Below are positions 11,481 through 23,409 of a stretch of 64,000 nt of DNA, piece by piece. Position 1 is the first letter of the stretch. Each line of letters opens with the position of its first letter. A program made the position numbers and the translations under genes. The notes under the pieces are model-generated. The model worked only from the letters and a program-made list of their open reading frames with translations, was not told the DNA's origin and did no database searches. Source of the DNA: Isoetes taiwanensis (taxonomy: Eukaryota > Streptophyta > Lycopodiopsida > Isoetales > Isoetaceae); contig JAJEKV010000047.1 of assembly GCA_021234155.1 (NCBI GenBank), positions 378,544 to 442,543 on the forward strand, written 5' to 3'.

Positions 11481-14400
11481 CAAAATACCATCTACTTTCA
11501 AAATATTGAATGGTCATATGTAAGTGGTCGGATCAGCTCATAAGCGTTTCTAAGAGAAATAGGAGATAAGCTTTATGATTAAATTAATAGACTATGAGAA
11601 TGCATATCTAGGGGATTTGAAAATTCTGAGTGGGACCATGCCCAACTAACTGCCATATGCAGGATCTCCAAACAGAATTATTTCCTTAAGCATAACCGGT
11701 GTATATTGCTTAGGCCATTGACCTATACTTGTAATGGAAACAAAGGTTTATACTTGCTGATAATTAAATTGATAGGCTTGATGTGTGCATGTCTGCCACT
11801 AGAATAAGGAGGGGGATTGAGCTTGGGGCATTATAAAGTACCAGTCGAGACCTTAACCCGTATTGACTGCTGGACCATCATTCTTAACTTAAGTGGTTCA
11901 TTGGACTTGCACAGTGGTGTATAGAATCTATAACTTAGCCATGGCATATCTGCCTAAGTTGTTTCTAAGTACTAATTTATGACGTATCACAAGGCTTTTA
12001 ACCTAAGATTGAGGGCTGGAATTCAGTCTTTATGCATTGTGGCAACCTACTGATATCCCCATGTCTAAGGAAAACGGTTCTATGGTCAAAACATGGCATC
12101 TCAACATTGATGGATGTTAGGCAAACTAAGAACACTATGGAATTGGTGGGGCAAACTATATGTGCAATCAATTGCACTACCACTAAAATATTGGGCCCCC
12201 ATGGCACACTCATAGTGCTTATGCTCGTCAAAATACAAAGGTAAAGTTTAGGGTTAGGTCTTCTTCCAAATGGCGACCAGGAACGGCATGCTAACTGCCT
12301 GGAGAATTCCCGTTCACTTGAGATGTAACAAACATGATGACGGATTCGATTTGAAGATGCGGTACCACTAAAGAGTATGGATGATGAGTTTAAGTGCTTG
12401 TTTTGGTCCGAGCAAAGGAAGCGGGTAATGTCTTCCATTTGGCATAAGGATCTTTGTCTTCTAAAATGGATACGGCCGCCAACTAAAGCACAAGTTAGAC
12501 TAAAATCGTGATCCAAAAACTGTGATGAGTTGTGCTTTGTCGACTCTAACATAAGGGCACCAGAACACGGGGAGCTTACTGTGGTAGGCTCTAGCGAAAG
12601 GCGACGGGATAGAAATGGCATGAAAATCATTCACTTCTTTGAGATAGTTATGGCCGCCAAGTAATGCTGTTAGAGTAGAATGTTGCCAAATTAAGCGTAA
12701 AAAATGCCTCTAAATGGCGCACAACATCGATGATGAGCTGAATCTGTGGGTCGCCTATCACCTAATGGCATAAAGCTTGCACAGAGCATATAGAAACGCC
12801 CTGTCTTGCTCCAGCCTATGGCCGGGATAGAAGGCGCACATCAAGAATCTGAATCGGGCACGACTCCTTGATCTAATTAAGAGGGGCTTACCTCTTAACA
12901 CTCTACGTAAAAGGCTGCCGGGAGGCTCCACAACCTTCAAGCTCTTTACGCAAAAGAAATTATTGCAACATGATCCTAGTGGTCGCTCCCTCCCAGCCCA
13001 AGGCCTTAGGGATAAAAATTCGTGGCTAGCAATGGAAGGTTGCAGCTCTCAAGCAGCAGAGAACAACAATATTCAGGCAATGAACACCGAAGAAATTGTG
13101 CATCTAGAGCGGTGAAGATCCGGAAGAAGCATGGACGTCATTCCCAATCGGGTTTCTTTAGCATTAGATGCTGTTTCAAGATCGTGGTAGCTATATAATG
13201 CTAGTGAACTTTAGCGTAATTTTCATTTTTCGGATTGACTATGGCTAATCAGATATTGTGGATGGGCAAATAGCCAAATCGCAAGTATTGCTTAGAAAAA
13301 TTCGAGATACTTTGTGTCAAGGCTGAGACACAAAATCAAAGATCCAATTACCGTGGTTCTTTGTCTTCCTTTTGCATCTCAAAATCCACTCGATTATTCA
13401 TTTGTTGTTAGACTTGTTAGCTGAAAAATTATATGGAAAGAAAGTCTTACCGGGGCCTTCTCTTTAGAATCTTTTACTTGCAGATCTTCTTTAGTGAAAC
13501 GGATATTCTGTGGGAATTCTTCAAAGCTAATCAAGTTCTTGGTCCCTTGGTGCGTTATTTCTGTTATCTCAATATTGATTCTTTGTTATTTCTAGATGCA
13601 ACACTCTTCTTACATGCAAAGGTTCTTCCCAAGGCGAGGGGGCTGTTGTTGGTATGGGAGAAGTGTCCGGCCTTGGACCCATAATATCACATGGCGCCCA
13701 AATGGATGCTTCATCCGTAACAATTGAAGTCCAAGAAGTCTTTCTCAACATTCGCCTTCCATTTCCAAGTATGGGAGCAGAGTTTTTAACCGAGAGTGCC
13801 AAGGATCTTTTGTTCGCTTGGCGATTCATTTATTATTGGTGCAGGCCCCATCAAATGAAATTCCTAGCACCTCGTATTTGTTAAAATAGTGCAGTTCGAA
13901 TTTAAAAGTAACTCATTACGTATTTCGTTGTAGCTTCATTATATAATTCGTTGTAGGAAATAAAGCTCAGAGGCGCTGGCAAAGAATCGCAGAGAGACAA
14001 TAACCAATCAGGCCTCGACCCCTTCTTAATCATATTGCAGGTTACTCGGCTTGGTACCCCCGCTGCGGCGGTGTATCTATCGCTCCAATTCCTACTCCTA
14101 ACGCCATATGCAATTTCTACATGTCATACAATGGGTCCAAAATGCTCATATATAACGCTTCTCATGGCATTTGGAAGCCATAAGGTTGCTGATCCGGGCT
14201 TAACTGTCATTAATCGTTGTTGGCATGAATTTATGCTACAATCCCTCATCGACAAAACCATTTTTATTATTAGCGCAGACGGTTTGCATGTGTCCTCCAT
14301 ATATTGTAAGGACTTGGAAAATGGGTTAACTATGCTTAGAACAGAGCCAACTTGGACAACCCATGCAAGTGGCACTAGATTAGCTAACGCAATGGTGGAA

Positions 14401-15350
14401 CGTTCAAAGATTGTCATGCAAGTACCAATGCAGAGGCCGTGGATGCAAGTACCAATGCAGGCTATGAGGGGGAATGTTTTTTAGAAACGTGCATTGTCTG
14501 CAGCTCTCTCTGTTGCTGTCCAAAAGGAACTTGCATCACTACCGTTGACCACAAGATGCTTAATAACTCTATCGTATCGCACGAAGTTCACGCACCCACC
14601 TTTATAGACTTGCAAAGTATAGGTATCTTTTGTATAAATGGAATTTTTATTGAAAGCTAAAGGCTTGATCACGCATTCATGGCATTTCTGCATGATCTTG
14701 TCTTTTAGTCCACAATTTCAGCAATTTTTAGTCCACAATTTCAAGAATTGTACAATGTAGGAGGAATCTGCAACATTCCACCTTTAAGTTCATTTTTATC
14801 TTTAAGTTCATACTTAGTCTTGACTTGCTTTTATTTGTTCGTTTTGAGGAAGAGGAGGAGAATGTTGTCTCTTCTCTCAAGAGAAGTATGCAATCCATGT
14901 GAACACCTTGGAGTTAAGGTAAAACCGCTTCATCAATGTGATTAAAATCTGAAATTTGAGTATGCTTGCATTCTTTTTTAATATGTTGTCTTTTCGCAAA
15001 GGTGAAGGAAAAAGAGGTTGTATGCATGTTCCTTCCGAAAATCTGGAACGTGGATCAAATGTATTCTCAATTGAACAAGTTCATGAGAGAACAAGAACAA
15101 GGCAAATGAACGCTCATAGGTACTAGGAGAACTACACAAACACGAAGTTGGACTTAGTGGTAGAGTACTTGTTGAGCAAAACTCTCGCTTAACTCGCTAG
15201 GGAAACAACGGACAAGCGTAATTTTGTGTATCGATTTGTTTCTTGAAATCGACCGCTTGTTACCGTTTTTGAAAATAATGAGAAATCTTATCAATTTGTT
15301 GCCGGTTCAATTTGTTACTTATCAACGTATTTTCGAAATGTTATCTTACA
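11480..15350. other. Unrecognised region with short open frames
   Basis: Several frames of 60-210 codons exist (for example 11998-12630 minus, 13654-13884 plus and 14035-14484 plus), but I recognise no family and see no supporting start context or splice structure. A plus-strand frame at about 12850-13110 (LDLIKRGLPLNTLRKRLPGG) also looks peptide-like without a match I can name. The region is bracketed by similar GGGTAT-rich arrays at both edges and may be one old composite element. Confidence 0.3.
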
Positions 15351-15354
15351 AATG

Positions 15355-15790
15355 TATAACAGGGCATTTTTATGAATGACAATAGGGTATTATCTCACGA
15401 ATGATAACAGGGTTATTTGGAGAACAAGGTATGTTATTTGAAACAGGGTATGTTATTTGGAATGGGGTATTATTTGTAACAGGGTATGTTATTTGGAATG
15501 GGGTATTATTTGTAATAGGGTATTATTTGGGTATGATCTGAAATAGGGTATCCCTTGAACAGGGTATTATCTCTTACGAATGATAACAGGGTATGAATTC
15601 ACATTCTTTAAATGGGGGATTGCGACACCCGTTTAATAGGGTATTAACATGCAAATGAGGAAAAGGGGGATTGTGGCTAAATACCCCGATTCCAAAAATA
15701 TATTTTATCCCCTGTTGTTTGACAGAAAAGGGGGATTTCATACGTATTTTTGGGGGTATTTCTTAGGGTATTGGAGCACCTTTTTCGTTG
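15355..15790. repeat. Second GGGTAT-rich degenerate tandem repeat
   Basis: Units such as AACAGGGTATGTTATTTGG and AATGGGGTATTATTTG repeat head to tail. The motif resembles the array at 10490-11480 and lies in the same orientation. Confidence 0.7.
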
Positions 15791-16539
15791 TGATGCTACA
15801 AGTCATACACTTTCCTTTGTACGATCAAAGTCATACGCTTTCTATTCCACGATAATCTGATTCAAATCTATTTCATGCTGCCTAGATGAAGTTGCCTCTA
15901 CATTCATCTGATTATAGTTCCAAATTTTAAGCCCTTAATTCCATTTAGTTTTCCTCAGATTTTTAATTTGCAACACCTTTATATTTCACCAAAATATTAA
16001 CAATATAATTTCTTGAATAAACAGGGAGGCACATCAAATGGATGGGATCTTTCTAAAGAAAAGATGTATTCAAGGAGCTCCTGTGTTTTAATGCTGCAAT
16101 ATAGTGGAAGTACCAGCTTACTAACAACCCTTATGCTTACTAACAACCCTTATTGTACATAATATGGCTGCTCTTCACATTCTGGTTAGACAACACTTGA
16201 AGTGTTGTATGTGTCATTAAAATGCAGAAAAACGATCTTTCTGATGCTGGCATATTTTGAATAGAACCCCAGGTTGGGATGCGACAAAGATATTCCATAG
16301 CAACCATAATTTTTGAGCTATGTTGGTCCATTCATATACTCTAAACCTGCGTACCCAGATAGAACAGGTTAACTCTGATATATATTGTCAATGATTGCGT
16401 CATTTGCATCAAAATCAATTGATTATTTGATATCTAACTTGAGGAATGCAAAAATTGGTAGATAACTATGTAACTAGATAGATTCATGCATTTAAATATT
16501 TAATAATGAGGTTGTGTAACGATCTCTAAGTTTTAGCGC

Positions 16540-19036
16540 TGCAATTTTGTGGACCTATGGTAACCAAAGGTATATATTTCATTTACCTGGAGGGAGAGCT
16601 CATGCAGCATAACTTGCACCAGTCATTAACTAATTGAATTTTAAAGTACAGATAAACGCGTGTTTGCACTAAAGATAACTTTCATTCTGTTTCTTTCTGA
16701 TGGGAGCAAATGCCATAGCCAAATTGGAGCAGGGGGATTACACACATGATAGTGGCTATGGCAGAATCCTCAGTATAAATGATGAGTCAACAGAGAAAAC
16801 AATACCTTTTTTTGCTTAAATTTGTTGATGTAGTAGCTCTAAGAACAATCCCTGGTCTTAACAAAGCAATGTCCAAATAAACTCTGATTCTAAAGGGTCA
16901 AGCATGCCATGGCTTAAACGTGGAAGGGAGCTGCCACTTAACTTAGTTTACATACACAGACTAATGGCCATGGTCAGTGGAAGAAGAGATAATTAAGAAC
17001 AAAAAAAAAAAGCACACGTTTTATGTGGCCTTGAAAATGCTCATTAGTTGTGAATGTAATGAATCAGAAATCTGATCTTCATGGGGAACACTTCTGTCTC
17101 TGTACACAAGATCTATATTCACAATAACAAGCAGTAAACGAGAACACAGCTTTAAACATATGATTTAAGCAAATAATAGAAGAATATTCAATGAACCTGA
17201 GGTTATGTCACACACCGTTACACAATTCAAATGCTACACCCAAAACCGACCTTGCTTCACCAATCCCATGAGAGTTCGTTGAGATTACACATAAGAACAT
17301 CAGAGGAATAGTACTCATGCATGCAGACACTCTCCATTATGAAATGCACAGACACAATCACTCATCCAAAAGTAGAGTGCCACAATTAGCAGATGACACG
17401 TAGAAGAAGGTATTATACAGATGCAGGTTTAGTCCGAGTAATATCCTAGCAAAAACAGCTAGCTCTGGCATCAGAAAATTTAGGATGTTGCTTTTGATGT
17501 TCAGCCAAGCCACATGCATTCCAAATCTATATAAGCTAATATCCTATAATCAAAAACCTGGTTTAGATCTCTGCTTGTTCTATTTTTGAATATACAGTAT
17601 ACGGTAAGATCAGCTTAGCAGAATACGGACAAAAATCTGAAAAACCTACTAATAAAGGCAGGAAACTATCATATGAAAACCATGTTTCTGGACACTATAT
17701 GACCTTTCAGCATGAATAGCAGCTAATTAGCGCTCTCTGAACATATTATTATCGAGCAAGGTATAAAGATTTGAAGATCTTGGATGTCACACACCACGAT
17801 CCATAAAAGGCTGCAGATTAGGTCCAATATTTTTCCTGCTTACCATCTAATTGGACCACTACACAACATGATCGAAGCAAGTTAAGCTCATAGCAGGCTG
17901 CGAAAGAGATAAATGTAACCTATTAAACAAAGAGCTCCCTGTATCTACTTTTAAAATTCTTGACAACTCCGGGAAGCACGGAGAGAAAAGAACACAGGAG
18001 CGAGCGTTAATACATAGCAAGTTCTTTAAGGAGAATTACTTATAGAATACCATAGAGCATGACACTTACAACCCGATAAGGAAGCATACGAGCATGACTT
18101 CCGACGATCTGCAAGAAAAAGAAGGGTTTGAGATACACACCGTTCTCCAAAGCAGAAAAATGGCTTGAGAATCCGTTGCCAGAAAAGAGAAATTGCATTG
18201 GAACCCTCCATCGAGGATCATACCGCCGCATTCAAACGCCCTGTCCGCAGAAGGCAAAGCAGGCGATAGCGAAACAAATGACACAAGTAACAGCGGCTGT
18301 CCACAATCCAACGGCTGCGATACAGACTGGACGGCTCAGATTAGTGCTCGCGAGAACATTTTAATAGAATTTTTGGACGCTTGCCTAGGAATTTTTGGAC
18401 GTGGACCTGGCAAACATAGCAAAGACGTGTTCACATCTTGACGCGCTTCTAGGAAGATGAAAAGCTAGTTCCATGTGATAAGTAAAGTCTTATATGAACC
18501 CAATGAGAAGCTGGTTCAAGCACAAACCCACTTCCTTTTAAATCCAATTCTCCTTCATCGTCTGACATACCATCGTCTTGGAGCAATTTGTGCAGTTGTG
18601 CACCTTAGATCAAGGGAAAAAATCATCAAGTTTGCAGCAGAGTAAGGGAGCTTGGATTTTGATCATAGATTTGTTTTGGGTGCAAAAATCATGTGTTTGC
18701 CATTCTGTTTTCCATGTTTCCGACCTCACCATCACCATCACCACTGTTGTCCTCCACCGCCTCCCCCAATGGCCCCCTATCCTTACCATTATGGTCCCCC
18801 TCCTCCACCGCCCCCTGGCCCCCGCTGGTAAAATTTCTTCCCTTTACACCATGATTCTCAAATTTCTTTCTTTTACACCATGATTCTCAAGCCTGATATG
18901 TATCTATTTGCTCCGTCATTATATTAATATATTATGATCTTCTACCACAAATTGTTCATATGATTTTGCTTCTCATAATCTCTCAAATTTATTGTTCGTG
19001 TGGATGCAAGGTGGATTGTATGGCTTAAAAATTGCA
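16540..19036. repeat. Segmental duplication, copy 1
   Basis: From GCTGCAATTTTGTGGACC onward this segment matches 29868-32972 in the same orientation. By eye the identity is above 90 percent over more than 2 kb. The match covers the non-coding part, a segment around 18030-18360 resembling a 5' UTR with exon on the minus strand, and the small His/Pro-rich frame. It resumes beyond an insertion at about 20771-20820, matching 36178-36225. Copy 1 lacks the 432-bp MITE and the 3-kb insert found in copy 2. Confidence 0.9.
18691..18831 (+). CDS. His/Pro/Cys-rich 46-residue open frame (copy 1)
   Basis: The frame reads MCLPFCFPCFR, then six histidines, CC, proline runs, MAPYPYHYG, more prolines, and ends GPRW. 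A counterpart lies at the equivalent place in copy 2. I do not recognise a family. About ten substitutions plus one codon indel separate the copies, and most change the residue (F/C, P/S, H/R, C/R, P/A, Y/S). That argues against strong selection on the protein. It may be an authentic microprotein, an upstream ORF, or a chance frame in CCN-rich DNA. Confidence 0.3.
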   Translation: MCLPFCFPCFRPHHHHHHCCPPPPPPMAPYPYHYGPPPPPPPGPRW

Positions 19037-19454
19037 TCCTCTCTCTCTCTCTCTCTCTCTTGCGTCGGCCACATGCTCGATCATTTTTTATCTCTCGTCG
19101 TATACGGCGGGAGACAATTTTTATACGTATGTGCACGAGAGATGACGAGAGATAATTATCTCTCGCACACTAACTGGCCCAGTTTGGCCTAGTTTGGCCT
19201 GAAATTCCTATACCGGCCGGAATATTTTTTATTGCCCACGAAGAGTTCTGTCGTGAACAGATAGTCACGAACAGATCGGATTTAAAGCTTGAAGCAGGAA
19301 ACTTATGATATAAAATCATATGGCGAAGAGAAAATCAAGGGTTTTCTTTTCGGGATCCCCTGTTTTCAAAAGAATTGCCAAAAGGGGCGCTCCAGAACGC
19401 CCAATTTTTCCTGCTTCAATTTGATCTTCATAAGCTCAAAATTGGATTTTCCGA

Positions 19455-19650
19455 AGCATATATCTGTGAAATCGGTTTTTTTTGTGCTCAAGAGCAGATG
19501 CTTCTTCCCCTGCTTATATCTGTGAAATCGGTTTTTCTTTGCGGTCAAGAGCAGATCCTTCTGCCCCTGCATCTTCCCCTGCTTATATCTGTAAAATCGA
19601 TTTTTCTTGGTGCTCAAGAAGCAGATGCTTCTTCCCCTGCATTACTGGCA
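19455..19650. repeat. ~56-75 bp minisatellite, three units
   Basis: Three units each read TATATCTGT(G/A)AAATCG(G/A)TTTTT, then GTCAAGAGCAGAT-like sequence and CTTCTGCCCCTGC-like sequence. Open frames across the array reflect the repeat rather than a gene. Confidence 0.75.
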
Positions 19651-20085
19651 TTACTGGAGCTCTAACACTAGAAGCAAATCCAACACTAACATAAGAATGG
19701 GCATCGGATTCTGACAGCCGAAAATAAGAACATAAGAATGGTCATAGGATTTGTTGTTCTGTTCTGAATGGGTATGCCGGATTCATGCCGGTTCTTCTGT
19801 AAGCAGATGCCGCAAATAAGAACATAAGAATAATCGATCATGCATGTGGCGAAGCAAAAATTTCTGTAGCAAAACCAGTCGAACATTGAACATATTGCAC
19901 TCCATCCGGCATGAGAAGATCCATATTTGGCTATGTACCCGACCTCGGCCGAAGCAGCCCCTGTTCCCAGCAGCAAGTATGCCAGAAGCTACCCAATGGC
20001 GATTGCGGAGGAAACTGCAAGGGCACTGCAAAAGAGGACGCAAATGAACAAAAAAACAGAGTTTGAGAGCTTAAATTAAAGGGAT

Positions 20086-20390
20086 TTGAACAAAAAAGGG
20101 TGTGGAACTTACGTGAATGCCTTGGAATGTCTCCAGCTAGCCTTAAGAGCACCATTTGCAATGGATTGTCTTGCTGTGACCATGAGGACGAGGGCCGGAA
20201 TGGAGAAAGCCAACCCCAAAATACGAAGGAAAAGGTTGCACGAATGCAGGCATTTTGCAGGCATTTTATTTTATTAGTCGCAGCACTTTCTTGTTTCTTT
20301 GTTTTGATCATAGCCTGTATGAAAATAAGAAACACAGAAGACGAATCAGAGGCCGAAGATTGCACTGAGGCTTATCAGACTCAACTCTGA
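20086..20390 (+). other. Unrecognised open frames within the insertion
   Basis: Two overlapping frames of 63 and 96 codons are present. One ends with a hydrophobic segment followed by an acidic tail. No family was recognised and no homologous frame exists in copy 2, so coding status is doubtful. Confidence 0.2.
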
Positions 20391-20736
20391 GGAAATTCAA
20401 TGGAGTTAGGCACAGAATTCAAGCAGCAAAGGAGTCGCCGCATCAGCTAAAAAGGTTCGACGCCATAGCCGCATAGCCGTTTGATGCCATAGCTCCTGTT
20501 TGCCATAGTTCCTGTTTGCAACACAACCTATAACATTTCACGAGGCCCCAAAAACTTTTACGGCCCCAAAATTAAAACCAAAACTAATATGCCATCTATA
20601 ATGGAAATGCCCCTAACAGCAGTTAGGGGCAAATTGTCTCTCAGGTGAGAGTCAAGAAAACCCACTCTCACCCATCTCTCCCCTTCTCCCATCTATCGTA
20701 TTGTCTCTCGTAACCTCTAAGTCCGCATGTGGCCAA

Positions 20737-20772
<36 letters not shown>

Positions 20773-20829
20773 GTGAACAATTTAGAAATCAAATAAGTTA
20801 CTGTCTTAGAAGGAACTATTTATTGTGTC

Positions 20830-21600
20830 TGGCGTTGTCAGGCTTTAGTAACAATTTGAAGAGATGGGTGTTTCATAACAAACAATGTGGCTCGGAGGGG
20901 CAAGGGTATATAGAGCAACCCTTTAAGATTCATTGATAAAGATAAGAAACGATTTGAGTTACATATGAAATTATGGATTTGATTTTAATGTTGACCTGTA
21001 GAAATATTATAGTGTGTTGTCTTTGTATATGTCATCCTTCTAATGAAATGATATAGAAAGTTTTGTTGCAATATGAGAGCAACAATGTTATAGTTGTGGA
21101 GGGAGGTAATGGTCTTTAGCATTACTCATGATTTTATTTTGATTAAGTCTTGATGGTTGTGAATAAATTGAGTCTCTAATGTTTGAACCATATAATAGGT
21201 CATGGAATGCAATGGCAAAAGATACTTAGCTTTATTTCATGGGAATATATGTGACTATTCTGTATTGCGTGGCTTACCAATCCATTTTATTGGAATATGG
21301 GAGACCATTGTGCATGCCCTCCAATGGCACATAGGTATTGAACTTATTGGACTATTAAATTAGACAATGCTAATAATCAGACTATAATACAAATAGTAAT
21401 GATGCCCGGCGTTGCCGTGCGTGAGCAGTGAATTTTTACAACTTTAAGGCTTGTAAAAGGAATCAGAATAGCAATTTGGTAGAATCCAAATGATGTGCAC
21501 TAAGATTATTCTCTAATGTTTTATATATTTGGTTCGTGATTTGTTAAATCTATTAACAAATGGCAGTTAACTTCGCTAAATTGAACTAGAGGCAAGATTA
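20830..21600. other. No recognisable gene
   Basis: AT-rich sequence after the end of duplication copy 1. No motifs recognised. Confidence 0.5.
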
Positions 21601-21610
21601 TGTTTGTGAG

Positions 21611-21653
21611 TTTTTTTTTTTTTTTTTTTTTTGGGGCGGGAGGAAGGTTTATT
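21611..21653 (-). other. Poly(A) tract with AATAAA, minus strand
   Basis: On the minus strand an AATAAA (21653-21648) is followed 15 bases later by 22 consecutive A (21632-21611), the arrangement left by insertion of a polyadenylated transcript. It lies downstream, on the same strand, of the receptor-kinase fragment at 21950-22240. Confidence 0.55.
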
Positions 21654-21949
21654 GAAAAATAGGGCTTTTTGTGCATTGTGAACCATTAGGAGTTATTTGG
21701 GCCGTAAACCACCAGGGAGCCAAAATTCCTGGATTTTGGCTTAATTCTTTAAAGCAGGTATTTTTTGGGTTGTAGGTTTCAGGCTGCGCCGCTTATAGCA
21801 CCGCCACAAGTACATTAATTTTGTCCCAAAATTTAATGCCTCAAAATCGATCATTGATAGTGATCAAACAACAGATTAAGCTCAAAGATCAAACAACAGA
21901 TTACAAAAATGGACCACTGAGTGATCAAAATTTAATGCCTCAAAATCAA

Positions 21950-22240
21950 TCACTGATCGCCACTTGAATCGGGTAGAACAAAGGTGCAGTTATTAAACGT
22001 CGCTCCCACTTGCTCTGCTTCATCTTTATATTTCATTTCTGCAATATCCTTCAGCTTACCCTCTTCTGCCTGATGGAATGCATAGGTCGGGAAATACAAC
22101 TTCTCTGAAGCCTCTGATGGCTGAAAGTTCTTTCTACCACTGATAAGCTCAAGTAACACCATCCCAAACTATAAACATCACTCTTCTCCGATATTGCTAG
22201 CTTATAGGGCCATTTAAGAGCTACGTAACCACTGCACCCC
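21950..22240 (-). pseudogene. Receptor-like kinase fragment (S-domain/SD2-5 type)
   Basis: The minus strand encodes GYVALKWPYKLAISEKSDVYS, then, after a one-base slip, GMVLLELISGRKNF and KLYFPTYAFHQAEEGKL. These are kinase subdomains VIII to X of a plant G-type-lectin S-receptor-like kinase. The conserved APE-equivalent PE is replaced by LK. The frame then runs into unrelated sequence (ATFNNCTFVLPDSSGDQ) before the final helices. No upstream kinase lobe is present. It is a dead fragment. Confidence 0.8.
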
Positions 22241-22248
22241 TACAACAG

Positions 22249-22331
22249 AGCCAGAAACTCAACGAATGAAGCAAAAAAGTCGATGAATGAAGCAAGAAAC
22301 TCGAGGAATGAAGCCAGAAAGTCGAGGATGA
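22249..22331. repeat. ~21-bp tandem repeat, four units
   Basis: Four consecutive units of the form AGAAA(C/G)TCGA(G/T)GAATGAAGC, read directly. Confidence 0.75.
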
Positions 22332-22869
22332 AGGTAATACTTCAGGATCACCTACAAGAAAGATAAACATTTGTTAGAAACAAGCAAACAGGAAGGCAAG
22401 AACATAAAGGAGGCAAGCACGACCAAAAACCTACCTGCAACAAACAAAACAGGGCTTGATCTTCAAAGAAAAGCTTCCTATTTGCAAAAAAAACTCGATC
22501 CAATGCAAGCGCCAGATACAACCAGCTCCAAAAACTCGTCAAATCATCAAGCGCCTCAACGGCATGACGTAGTGCCATCACCGAAGCTCTGGAGCTCTGC
22601 CATAGCCGACCAAGAAAGAAGGTAAAAAAAAAAAAAGGGTGCCGAAAAAAAAATTAATCTTCAGCCAGGTGGCCAGAATTTTAGCTCCCTGGTGAGTTTA
22701 CGTGAGGGAGCTGCCTAGTTGAAGGGGTTTCCGGCGGGAAACCGGTAGCGGCGCCGCCGCTCGTGGTTAACGTCGCTCACAATGGCGTCGCTGCCAATTT
22801 CCCCTCGAAACCCTCCAACCAGGCGGTTCCCTAGCACAAAGGCCATAAATAACTCCTAATAGATGGATC

Positions 22870-23280
22870 GAAAATAGATGGATCTTATATTATAAGATTT
22901 TATTGTGTGTCTGTTGTGCATTGCACCCTAAATCGGATGGCCCAGATTTGATCTACGGGTTAAACGGTCCAGATCAAGCCTCTAGATCGGGTGTGTCTGC
23001 ACCAAAGTTTAGGGCTATGGCGTTGAGCTCCTTGATCGAATTGGACATACAGGAAGTCCGACTGTGTGACAGAAAAGAGAAAATGAAGTGGGTTTAGTTT
23101 GAAAAGGGGAAATACTGCAAAATAATCACCATCACCATGCCGTTCCTTTTGATACAATTGCAGATGGTAGAGGCCAACGGCAGTTCCATGCCGGAGAACT
23201 TCTGGTTTGAACATGTTTTTTGCACAGATTAAATTCGGTTTTATGGTATAAAGCTTGGTTTTTACTCTGTTTTTGTAACG
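22870..23280. other. No recognisable gene
   Basis: Sequence between the inverted-repeat segment and the MAP65 fragment. No motifs recognised. Confidence 0.5.
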
Positions 23281-23283
23281 CAG

Positions 23284-23403
23284 CACACATGGGACGAGAA
23301 TGGAGAAAATGAACTAGACCGAGATAAAATGCTTCTTCAACTTGAACAGGAATGCTTGCGCCTTTGTCAAACTCTTGCAGACTCAGAAGCAAGTGAACCC
23401 TGA
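23284..23403 (+). pseudogene. MAP65 (microtubule-associated protein) fragment
   Basis: The frame reads TWDENGENELDRDKMLLQLE followed by QECLRLCQTLADSEAS. This matches the start of plant MAP65/Ase1 proteins, where an IWDE-GE-D-ERDKMLLQ-EQECL block leads into the first coiled coil. The linker DVYRRKVD... expected between QECL and the TLADSEA segment is deleted, the upstream CGSLL segment is not intact, and a stop follows at once. MAP65 proteins cross-link microtubules; this piece is far too short to act. Confidence 0.7.
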
Positions 23404-23409
23404 TTCTAA

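Larger units (their letters stand above)
19037..20771. mobile_element. ~1.7-kb insertion in copy 1, edged by (CT)n tracts
   Basis: Copy 2 is continuous across this site (GAAATTGTATCC... to ...AATGTGAACAATTT near 36150-36180), whereas copy 1 carries about 1.7 kb of extra DNA. (CT)n runs occur at both edges (19039-19060 and 20740-20770). Just inside them are GTCGGCCACATGC and, inverted, TTGGCCACATGC, suggesting terminal inverted repeats. No transposase is seen. The CT runs may be expanded target or terminal sequence. Confidence 0.5.
21703..22702. mobile_element. Inverted-repeat-bounded segment carrying a kinase fragment
   Basis: The left arm 21703-21732 (CGTAAACCACCAGGGAGCCA...) and the right arm 22673-22702, read in reverse, match over 30 bases with few differences (CGTAAAC, CCAGGGAGC, AAAATTC). 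A second, outer pair is ATTAGGAGTTATTTGGGCC at 21685-21703 against its inverted counterpart at 22841-22860. The enclosed kilobase holds the receptor-kinase fragment. The arrangement resembles a gene-fragment-carrying (Pack-type) terminal-inverted-repeat element. No target duplication was found. Confidence 0.5.

Noticed and set aside
11998-12630. 210-codon minus-strand frame
   Set aside because: No domain, no start context, and low-complexity Ser/Arg/Cys composition typical of antisense reading.
18030-18360. Overlapping minus-strand frames in duplication copy 1 (and at 32084-32366 in copy 2)
   Set aside because: Three frames are open at once and no family is recognisable; more likely 5' UTR or promoter sequence.
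19366-19694. Several overlapping frames with ISVKS repeats
   Set aside because: Generated by the 56-75 base minisatellite; repeated in more than one frame and on both strands.
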